From NCBI GenBank assembly GCA_011033025.1, contig WFMF01000007.1, positions 248,001-312,000 of the forward strand: DNA of 64,000 nucleotides, in the 5' to 3' direction. The notes under the pieces are model-generated. The model ran no database searches. It saw nothing but the letters and a program-made list of their open reading frames with translations, and was not told the origin of the DNA. The position numbers and the translations under genes were made by a program. Numbering within the stretch: the stretch's first letter is position 1; the number at the start of each line of letters is the position of its first letter. Below are positions 1 to 10,225 of this stretch, piece after piece. This DNA comes from Beroe forskalii. Its lineage: Eukaryota; Ctenophora; Nuda; Beroida; Beroidae.

Positions 1-2718
1 ATGGCACAAGCAACTTGAATCACAGATAGTGATTTGGACAGTAAACCTCTTGAACACTGAACCTCTTGACTTCCTTGTGTTCACTGGCTGACTGGCTCAA
101 TGGCTCATGCAGTTATAATGGCGGTGTTAACGGATTTGATATCATTCAACCTTCAAATTAAAGCATCACAAGCTAGCCACTGCTGCAGGCTGTCACCTGA
201 TTTACCCACCTTTAAGGTTTCCTGACAAGGCCCCATATAAGGCCCGTTCTTCAGTTGAAATACCATCACTGTTACAGTAGTCCCAACAACAGCTCTTCCA
301 TAAGGCTCGGTGAAGGTTGCCCTCAACTGCCTCACTGAATGAGAGGTGGTGTGTTGAATGTCGTGTTCGGGAGCACAGTTTGAACTCTTAATAATAAAGT
401 GCTTGATTGATAACGATCGAAGAAAGAGCGTTAGAACATGAAAGTTATCCAGGATTCAATGATATACACTATATCCCAACTTTTAATCTTAAAGTTGGGA
501 CCGTTTGTTCAAGAACTTTGAAGTTTCAAAGTTTGAAGGGTTCAGTTAGAAGTAGTTAGAAGAGCGCATCTAAGATGCACCATAGAACATGGGTACTAGA
601 GAACACACCGTTGAGTGGAGGTCTCGCTGTAGTTAGGATCATTGTACAGTCTCCAGCCGTCAATAACAGCAGCCCTCCAACACTGTCCAGCACTGATGCA
701 CAGTTTCTGAGCCTCGTCACTTTGACCAGCCCGCACCAGACAAAACAGGTGCTTTATCAGCCGGGACTGATCCTCAACATCCAGTTCAGCTAGGGGTTTA
801 CCTGCAAGGAAAACAAATCAGTTTAGGGATAGATATGCAGGCATAGCAAGGATCAATACCTTTTTCTAGACATTAATAACTGCGATTATTTTCATGATTG
901 TTGGGACTTGTGCTTCAGCCCATCTCCGACCTTCATGTGTCTTTTATAATATTGTCAGAATCAGAATCTGAGATAATAAGAAGCACACACACCTTCCCTT
1001 GAAGGAGCGTCAGGGTCCATGGAAGAGACGGTCTTCTTCATTTTCTGGTTACACAGCGTGTGGAAAGTGTTCTCCCACGTCACTTTACCGGAGAAATAAC
1101 CAACCTAGATCAAAGAAAAGTAGGGCATGGCGAGAAACAAATTAATAATTTAGGGTATTTGACATTTGTCAAAATAAGGAGCACAATTCATAAATCCATA
1201 AGCTGGTATTGTGAAAACAAGAAGCTAGAAAGCGGCAGTTCTTACTTTGGTGGGTAGTTCAGGCACAAGTTCCGCCGCATTGCTCTCCAGCCAATCCAGG
1301 ACCACCTGACAATGTCTTATGACGTCATCCTTCAGATAGAGCTTGTTGACGGAGTGCAGGGCGCTGTCTGTGTCGTTGTCTGCATCCTCCTCCAGTAGCG
1401 AGGTGTTCAGTTTGTTCTGGTAGATGGCTCCCAGCAGCTTCCACGTGTACCTAGCAGACGAGGAATCAACAGACAGTCGACACAAGTCATTATAAGGGTG
1501 TTCGCAGTGTTTTAGAGGCCAGAGCTCTTAACTCAAAATCAATAAAAAGCTCCAAAAGCTAGAAAGATGATTCATGACTCATGTTTAAGTGTTCCTATAA
1601 TAGGATGCCGGGCGTGAACCATTTCATAATTGGGGCTAAAAGTGGTAAATTACTGGAGTAGCCTTTTCCGTGAACTCAACGAACTTTACCTTTCGTTGGT
1701 GATGTCAGCACACACGTTCCTAATCTGGAGTGAGAGTTTCTTGCTGTACTTTACGGAGGGTAGCATGTTCTTTGAGTTGTTGTAAAGGTCCTCGCACTGT
1801 AGAGTGAAGGAGCTTACGATGGAGAGGATATCACCTCCTAACAGGTCACGATATCTGGAGGAGTAAGGGGTTAGAGGAGTGTGGGAAGTGGTAACAAGGA
1901 AGGATCAGAGGGAACAAAAAAAAGTTTCATCAGCGTTTCAGTGATGGAGAGACAGACAGGCCCGCCTTGGTGAATTAAAATAATTAACGTAAAGAATTGT
2001 TATTACTATACAGTAAAGATTATCAATTGGTTAAGAGTTAAGAGTAAAAGGCTTACTCAATTCCGCTTACACTTTTGAAAAGCCCTTGATGAGAAGGTTA
2101 GCCGAAGTAATCTTTTCCACGGTATCAGCCATCTCAGGGTTCTGTAGCACGGAATCTGCCACAGACATCTGACTCAAATCCTGGTGCATGGTCACGTCAG
2201 AGGTACTCCCCACCCTCCCTCCACCAATGGAGGTGGTTTCCAGAGGTCCAGACATTCGTCTCGGAGACAAGACGTTCTGGTGGTCGATCAGAGCGATGGA
2301 GTCAAGTTGCCTGTGTTGGAGGGGAGTAGCCCCTGGCATCGGGGATAAACCGATGGATTTGTTTCCGATTCGTTTGGAGGGAGTCAGTGACTCGTCCAGG
2401 GTGCATATCGCACGTTTAATCTCGTGTAACCGATCTGCATATTTGAGGGTAGGTTTCTCTTGGAGAGGAGTGAAGGCATACTCGGCCATACCAACTCAAA
2501 GATCGTGTGGTTTAGATTTAGGATGACAATAAACACAATGTTATTCTATCGAAAATGTGATTCCTGGTGCTCATTCTAGAGCTTTTTTCTAGCAGACTGC
2601 AAGGTTCAAGTTTGCCAAGGGCATGAACTAATGAGTCTGGTTTGTTCGTTCGTCCTGGTACTGTAAATTTCAACTTTTTAAGGAACGAACAAGTCCGAAT
2701 AAGTTATTATGCATTATA
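1..2718. repeat. Left arm of the Nup107 inverted duplication
   Basis: This segment matches, in reverse complement, 12724 to about 19000, apart from a 3.5-kb insertion in the latter (about 15031-18590) and the intron-4 repeat expansion. Exon lengths and splice sites are conserved, and by eye identity is well above 90 percent. The arms are separated by about 10 kb that hold the helicase-topoisomerase gene and the LINE. Confidence 0.75.
210..2489 (-). CDS. NUP107: Nuclear pore protein Nup107, 5' part (exons 1-6), copy 1
   Basis: Nup107 is a scaffold subunit of the Y-complex (Nup107-160) of the nuclear pore. Six exons can be read on the minus strand: 2071-2489 (ATG at 2489), 1690-1854, 1246-1450, 993-1104, 609-801 and 210-334, all with GT donors, AG acceptors and matching phases. 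The N-terminal exon is Ser/Thr/Pro-rich and probably disordered. Exon 5 encodes [16 protein letters not shown] followed by YNDPN, and exon 6 encodes EGN...LWKSCCW and [11 protein letters not shown], which match the conserved Nup107 helical domain. The gene runs off the left edge, so the C-terminal half is not visible; bases 1-209 are intron 6. No frameshift or stop was found in these exons, so this is the better candidate for the working copy. The ATG lies about 445 bp downstream of the stop of the helicase-topoisomerase gene on the same strand. Family call is from recognised motifs, not a search. Confidence 0.85.
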
Positions 2719-2934
2719 TGAGGTGCGAATTCTGTCGAACTAACTTCAAAAACACAAAGCTTATCTGTCAATCGCGAGTCTAACAATTTCGTATTATATA
2801 CACAATAAATGAAGAATATTTACATTGTACATAACAACATAAATTCAGCTCAATTTGAAAATGTCATCAAATACAATACAACTGAAAGAAGATGAAACAT
2901 CAGAAATAAATACTACTTTGGCTTAAAGCATCAC
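2490..2934. other. Intergenic stretch upstream of Nup107 copy 1
   Basis: Short AT-rich interval between the Nup107 ATG and the stop codon of the helicase-topoisomerase gene. The part up to about 2718 is also found, inverted, upstream of Nup107 copy 2 (about 12724-12924), including a stretch with GAACGAAC repeats, so it probably holds the shared promoter. No TATA box stands out. Confidence 0.5.
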
Positions 2935-5900
2935 TCATGTTTTCTGCCGTTTAAAACTGTCTGTTTGGTGAAAAGGGTGGGTTTCCCTCTTCGCACCCCG
3001 ATGCTGTCCTCCTCTGAACTGACCAAACCCTCGACCCCGATTACTGAACCCTCCACGACTATGCTCACCTTGTGAGTCACTACCGTGTGGTCCATTGCTA
3101 TGGAAATCACCCCTACTATGGTTATTAAATGTCCCTCTATTCTGATGGTTTGAAGCCCCTCTACTCTGGTTATTAGCCCCTCTATTCTGATGGTTTTGAG
3201 CTCCACGGAATGATTGACTGGGTCCACCACCTCCTCTTTGACCTCTGAATCCACCCCTTCCCCTACCTCGATTATTAAAACCACGGTCAGAGTAACTGCT
3301 GTATTCGACGTTGTTACTATAGGTGTTATTGCTATTGTTATTGTAGTTGTTGTTATTATTGTAGTTGTTTCCGTGGTTGATGAAAGCTCCTGACGACCCT
3401 CCATCCTCGTCCTTGATACCGAAGTATCTGTCGCATTTGGCGAGGTTTTGTCTGTAGTTGATGAACTTGTTCTTGAAGAGGTTTAAGTTACTCGACACAA
3501 CGTCAGATTTCTCTGTTTCTCCCGTTGCTATCTTTGTTATTTGTTCTTCCATGTAACCTGGGCGGAGGGAAGAATGAGAAACAATTAATTTACCGTCAAT
3601 TTATACCAAATCTAACAAGATAGAACAAATTAGTTATCAATTCGTAATAGGTAAAAAATATAATCGTGTTAGGTTATACTAATATAATTCATATCAAATG
3701 CTTATTCGACAATTTCAACATCAACTCCAATAAATATCAAGGCACACTCCATTACCTCTGATTGCCGGTTCACATAGCTCCGAATCCAGATTCTCAAAGC
3801 AGGAAAGGAAGGCCAGACCGAAGCCCCTTGGCACCATGTGTCTGGAAGCAGGAGGTGGAGGGTTGCCCCCTCCTCTCCCTCCTCCCCCTCTCCCTCCTCC
3901 TCGGTTCTTCTTCCCAAAGAACTTCCTGACGGGAATGACAGTTCCCTTCTGACCGTCCTGTCCAGGACCACACACATCCACGTAGTGACGTTCCTGGATG
4001 TTCTTGATGTGTTGAGGGATAGACGCGTCAGTGCCGATACCGTGCTTGTCCATGAGAGCGATCAGTTCACTTTCTTGCAGGTAATCTGAATAGGAGACAA
4101 TTTTATTTCAAAATTCAAATATTGCATAGCTCAAAGTAAAGGCTTATCATTTAACAACTATAGTCTATTCAGAGTTACAAGATGGCGAGCATTTTGTCAG
4201 TGCGAGACTTGTTAGAAATAACATTCTTACCATTTAAGTAACGGCCAATTAAATTTACCCAACTCAAATGAAATTGGTTCCGACTAGATATGAAACATAA
4301 TATTAATTATATTAATTTCGAATGGTTACATTGTAACAAGTAAGAAGCTATAAACTGAGGTTCACAAACTTTAGATTGTGCATTGGCGACTTGAACTAGT
4401 TTTTCAGGTCTAACTATCGTTTTTCCTCAATAATGCTCTAACTTGATTATATAAAGTCGTGATGTAAAGTTTGAAACCTGGTGGTTTAGTGTACTCTTCC
4501 TCCTTATTCAGTCCATGCACTGGAACGATCATTCCTTGTAGCGACTGATTAGGTGGCAGCTAGGAAGGAAAGATGTTACATGGCCCTATTCACAAATACT
4601 TGCTTTTTAGAGAATTAAAAGTGTTCGATGTCTGTGTATTGCTGGTAAATTTTTCATAAGAAATCATAGTAACAAGACAGGTTGAGCTTAATAGTTCCTT
4701 AAACATGAGAAATATTGAGTTCACTTAACTATTTGATCACACTTACTAGGTTTTAGAACGTGACCTATAAGTAAATGTACCAAAAGCATGAATTGAATAT
4801 TTCAGTAGGTATTACCTGTATCTCGTTAAGCTTCAGGTCTCGTTCTTTCCATGGCATAGCAAAGGTGAAACCCTTGTCGTTGACCTTATGACAGATGAAT
4901 TTGAACTTGTAACCACCAACATCTACAATAACTGAGTGTTCAGTGTACTCGAAGTTATTGTGAAGTGAGGCAATGAAATGCCGGGTTATGTAGTCGTATA
5001 TTTTCCATTCGTTAGGTTTCATGTCTTGACGGTTTGCAGCTCTCATGGGAGTGATAGGAGGATGGTCTCCAGCATCATGCCCCCACGGGAAGGGGGATTG
5101 ATACGACCGTCCTGGGAAAATGATGTGTTGGAAAGGACTACTTAGTAAAGGTACTTAGTAAAGGTACTTAGTAAATAAGGGCAACATTGAATGATCAAAC
5201 TGTGAATCATATAATGGTGTTTGAAATTATGCTAACAAGAAAAATTCAAAACTTCAAGATGTGAAATATAGACAGATCACATTGCAGCATCTATGCTATA
5301 TTGCAGTTTGTAAATGTAAGATCAATGCCTCCTAATAGTTACCCGAAGTAGGAAGGATGCTGAGTGCCCCCAGTTTGGGCTGTTTGACTGTTCACGGAGG
5401 ACAGAGATCAGATCAAACTGTGGAGAATATGCAGTGGTTTCTGTTCGTGGGTAAGAAATCAACCCTGATGTGTAGAGATGTTCTGCTGCATTCATAGCAG
5501 CAGTTGGGGACATTCCCAAACCTTTTGAACATGCTTTCAGTAAGGTCACTGTATTGAGTCCATTAGGCTTGTATGAGCATTTATTTTCTTGCTTTACCTC
5601 AACAACTGTAGCTGATTGCAAGTGATATACTGCATTTTCAATTTGCTGGGCCTCATAATCATTTTCAACTCTATCTTTGATGAACTTTAACTGACAGTTC
5701 TGACCTTGGATATTCGCATTCAAGGTAAATACAAAATATTTTTGGCTCTGAAATGACTGTATTTCACGGTGACGTTTTGCACAAAACCAAAGAGTAGGAG
5801 TTTGACATGGCCCATAGCTGATACATTTCTGATCTTTAAGTCTGAACTTTTGCTTGGCTTGATCAAGATATGTACGAGTCATGAGTCTTGTGAAAGCAAC

Positions 5901-8333
5901 ACCTATTTTAAGATCAAGCTCTTGTCTGGCGTCAACACTCAATGCTGCATACTTATCTGGCTTTATAGGATTATCATATGCATAGTTTAATTCAGTCTTA
6001 GTGAGAGAAGAAAAACGTGCCCTGTAAACATTGTCATAATTAACAAACTCCTGAGCAAGGGAAATAACTTCAAAGCCAATGTTTTCCCCTTCTCTATCAC
6101 AATCTAGCCATAAGTATAGATATTGTGATTCACTAGCAAGTTCTTGGAGGTGCTCAACAACACATAACTTTTTTGAGGTATCTTCAATAACTTTTTTCAC
6201 TGGAGCATCAAAGAGTGTTGATATGTCTTGAACTCTCTGATTTTCAAAGCTAAGCCCAAAAATGTGACCTACCACTGACGTTATCATTAATTTACATCTT
6301 TTTTGTGCAGGCCCAAAGTATTTGATAATTTCAAATATCTGATTTGCTCGGCTTTTTCCTTTCCTTGTTCTATACCTTCCATTAGATGATAAACTATCAG
6401 CAATCATTTTAGCTACTGATGGTTTTTCTGCCACCATCAAAACTTTTTCAAACTGCTCATCCTCAGCAGCTCTACGTTCATTGTTTCTTTGCTGCCTTTG
6501 TTTTAGATCATCAATCAAGTATTGTATTTCCTGAGGAATAGGCTGCCTTGTTTTCTCCATAATTTCAACAATACTTTGAACTTTCCAGATATCTTCATTT
6601 CCACGAGTAACAAAAGTATATGATTCACCAGTGGCACCAGCTCTACCAGTACGACCAATTCTGTGAACATAATCCTCAGCTGAACCTGGCATATCATAGT
6701 TTATAACTGCAGTAAGACCTTTAACATCAAGTCCACGAGATGCAACATCTGTTGCAACAAGAACAGGTAGTCTTCCATCTTTGAACTTTGCTAAAGTTTC
6801 TTCACGAAATGCTTGAGTCCTATCTCCATGCATAGCAGCTGCATGTACACCACAACGTGTCAACATATTGGCAACAAAATTGCAGGTATTTTTCCTAGCA
6901 ACAAATAAAAGAATATTATCCCCCTGATGGGCTATTTTTCTCCTAATTAAATTCACAGTTTCATTGTCCTTATCATCTGCAGAAGGAAGTGGAATGAGAT
7001 ATTGATGTATGTTCTCATTGGCTTGGAGATTATCCTGATCTCCAAGTCGTATATGTATGGGGTTAGACAAAAAGTCATCTGCAAGTCTTCTTACTTCTTC
7101 AGGCCAAGTTGCTGAAAACATGAGAGTTTGCTTTCTTCTAGGCAATCTTTTAAGAATAGACCGAATTTGAGGCTCAAAACCCATATCAAGCATTCTATCT
7201 GCTTCATCCATAACCAGATAAAACACTGATGATACATCAATTTGCTGGGAGTCAAGGAAGTCATTAAGCCTTCCTGGGGTAGCAATAAGAACATTGACAC
7301 CACTATTGATTGCTTGTAGCTGCTCTCTTTTAGGTGCACCTCCATATGCGATTGCAGTGCCATAACCAGCAATACTTCCAAATTTATCAGCTTCTTCTTG
7401 TATTTGAACAGCAAGCTCACGAGTAGGAGCCAATACCAATACACATATTGGTTTATGTGAACCTTTGAAACGTTGGTCTATTTTATGATAAGCAGGAAGT
7501 AAGAATGCAAGAGTCTTTCCAGATCCAGTTTTAGCTATAGATACAACATCCCTTTCTTTGACTGCAATTGGCCATGTCTGGGCTTGTATTGGTGTAGGAG
7601 CTTGGAAACCAGATTCAAAAAACTTTCTTAATTGAATATCCTTTACACCAGGGAGATCATTAAACCTTTCAATAGGATCTGGAACAGGTGCCTTTCCAGT
7701 GGCATCCCACACAACAAGTCCATGTTGCTGCCGATAAACATTTGAGTCAGCATGCCTATGCCTTTCTAGGTCATCAGGCAGACAACCTAATGATGATTTT
7801 GATGTTACTAACTGAGAGTAGTTTTTTACAGCAGCACCCATATCACCAAATTCACTCATGGGACAAGTTTTATTGGCATTAGATGGCTTTTCAATATTAT
7901 TAGTGTCAACTAAAACCTGGGCAAGATTTTCTGTGAAAGGCACTTTTGTAGATTGGCTCTGCAATGGGGTTTGATATTGAGCTTGGTACTGTTGGTTAGG
8001 GGACCCATGAGATGTGGATTGATGTCCTTGCAAATAGACCTGGTTGTTGATAACTGGATTGGGTTGAAAATTTACTGCTGCTACTTGGGATGTCTGAGGA
8101 TACTCCATGGCATTGAAAGCATGATTTGGCATGATTTGCTGAGTATAGTGAGTAGGGTTCAAGCCAGTAGATAAACTTGCTTCACCACTACCTAAAGTCT
8201 GGGGCTGGCATTGGTAGTTTTGTCCAACAGTTGACACACAGGGGGCATTCAATTGGGGATTATATTGAACATAATTTGGGTACTGATTATAAGGTGGCTG
8301 ATTTGTAAGGCCAGCATGTGGAGGATATGACAT
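2935..8333 (-). CDS. TOP3B: DEAD-box RNA helicase fused to topoisomerase III-beta (5 exons)
   Basis: Exon 1 (5343-8333) encodes 997 residues in one frame. Residues 1-140 are rich in Gln, Asn, Tyr and Pro. A DBP2/DDX5-type helicase follows: Q motif GFQAPTPIQ at 242, AKTGSGKT at 267, PTRELA at 303, DEAD at 376, SAT at 407, RGLD at 533, HRIGRTGR at 557. After a charged linker (about 605-629) comes a type IA topoisomerase: TOPRIM start KVLMVAEKPS at 630, DCDREGE at 744, SYGPCQTPTL at 839, and SYPRTET with catalytic Tyr961. Exons 4816-5111, 4478-4559, 3756-4085 and 2935-3557 continue TOP3B (HDAGDHPPITPM, HGIGTDASIPQHI), with an RGG insert in exon 4 and an Asn/RGG-rich C-terminus instead of the usual zinc fingers. 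TOP3B acts on DNA and RNA. Exon 2 is one base short in a G5 run (5080-5084). The start is the first ATG of the frame, with a plausible 5'UTR splice acceptor at 8394. Helicase and topoisomerase assignments are strong; that one protein is made is inferred. Confidence 0.85.
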
Positions 8334-8394
8334 TTTGCTGAGATCCTGATTTCACTTTCACTATGGCCAGCAGTTTCCCCTTCTTAAACCATGC
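8334..8394 (-). promoter_or_regulatory. Putative 5'UTR exon end of the helicase-topoisomerase gene
   Basis: On the minus strand a pyrimidine-containing AG acceptor (TTTCATGCAG) ends just before 8394, and 61 bases of possible 5'UTR lead to the ATG at 8333. If used, the transcript has at least one upstream non-coding exon, which would show that this is a spliced host gene and not a bare retrocopy. Confidence 0.4.
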
Positions 8395-10225
8395 CTGCAT
8401 GAAATTACAGAGTTAATGAATAAATAAAATGCTAATGTGTGAATACTTCAACTGATAAATTGTAAATAGGTTATGAAAGTACTTGGGGATCATTTACAAA
8501 TTACATTATCAAATTTTGGCCCAGTTTTCTGAAAATTTTGCTAAATGATACTGAGAATTCATGGGAGAAAAATTGGATATTTTGAATAAAATAAATGAAA
8601 ATGTTTTGATCGGACATCAACATTCATTTCATGAAACAGCACATTATATAGACATTACATTGAAAAATACATTACAATGTATAAATTAACATTTAAAAAT
8701 AATAATTTAATGGCGAATTTCAACTTTACATTATTGATTATTAAAACCGAAACCTCCTATCCCCTCCCCATAATCATTTGAAACGCTCCTTCCCCAACAT
8801 GATTTAAAAGCCATTCAAATGATCCCTATTTCAATTACATAGGTTTAACAAACATTAATATCAACCCGTATTGCTATCAATCACAGTTTAGTAATTATAG
8901 GTATCTCATTCAACCATGACAACTTCCTTGAAATTGAACACATCTCTCCTCCAATCTAACCTTGCACCCCTATCAACCACTGAAATCTTCATCACCTTAT
9001 ATCTATATAGTTTTATATTAGTTTGATGGCTACTTCTATTAGTAAGATTTTGTATTACAAAATCTTTACTAACAAAATTTTCAAGCAAGGGTTTCGATCA
9101 ATTTTGAGGTACGATGTATGACCCGCTGACGCCAGCGCCGCGCGCGCGGCGCTGATTCTCGAGAGGGTCTGTCAACACCAAAAAAAATCAATTAATTCGC
9201 CAAACCAGATGCTAACACCGAACCGAACGACAAATTTGAGGAATGAAATAAAGGCACGCACCGAGCGCAAAAGAAGCCAAGAGTACTCTGTTTGTTAAAC
9301 ACGTACATCCATGTTCGCGTTGCGCGGCGCGCTTCCCTAGGGAAGCACCGCGAGCGCAGCGTAAGCAGGCTATAGCGATAAAATGGCTCTGCTAAGTGTA
9401 CATCAATAATAATAATTGCATTGTATTTGGTTTTGCTTTTAATCTTTTTTTAATGCAAAATGCAAAACATGAAGATTATACATGAAATTATATAAAAAGA
9501 ATGCGCGCGTGCCGCCCAACTTTTACCCGTGCGGTTCCTAAGCCCGCATAGGTGTGTGTACGCGCCGCGCGCAACCCACAAAGGGATATACGTGTTTAGC
9601 AATGTTTGACCTACTGACGTTGCTTTACTTCAAATGAATTATCAATCAGCCATCATTTGGTTAAATTGCGATAAATAAGATTTTGAACTTTTCTATATTA
9701 TTACAATTTCACTGACTGTGACTCAATTTTCCATCCAATATTCAGATGGCCTGATAAAATCTGGCAATCTGCAATCATTGGTTGCCAAAAACAGGGACTC
9801 ATAGAGCTCTCTTTTGAAGAGTGAGTCGTAAAGTCAACTTGCTTCATTTAAAATCAGGCGATTGAATTGGATTGTATTCAAACATTCAGTTCATGACACC
9901 ATTTGACTGAGGGAACATTTGTCTTTGGGTAGGTGGAAACATTTGACATGGGTGAGCAGTTGGTTTGGTTCATCTAAAGTATTCTGAAACGAATAAGTTA
10001 GGAGGAATAAGTGAAAGAGGAATTGAAAAACCTCAAAATCCGAGGTAGGTATTGGATTGATGATGCCTGCACACCAGTCATCTTGGTGCAGTTCATTCAG
10101 ACCTGACTGACATTTTACATGCTGCTATATTCTGATGAAGCCATGTAAACAGTTTCGATTTGATTATGAAAGTGGAACCATTTAAACTTACAACACAACA
10201 CATATTAAATTAATTAACTGAGATA
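8395..10225. other. Intergenic region with CpG-rich palindromes
   Basis: No gene is seen here. The stretch 9110-9600 is much richer in CG dinucleotides than its surroundings and carries a perfect 20-bp palindrome at 9134-9153 and a perfect 16-bp palindrome at 9331-9346 (GCTTCCCTAGGGAAGC). It may be a distal promoter for the minus-strand gene or the remains of hairpin elements. From about 9650 the sequence may belong to the 5'UTR of the LINE. Confidence 0.4.

Noticed and set aside
2188-2526. A 112-codon plus-strand frame, mirrored at 12891-13226.
   Set aside because: It is the antisense shadow of Nup107 exon 1 in both copies.
10130-10190. CTGATGAAGCC...GTTTCGAT upstream of the LINE, resembling a hammerhead core.
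   Set aside because: The stems needed around the core do not pair, and such phrases are common in retroelement leaders.
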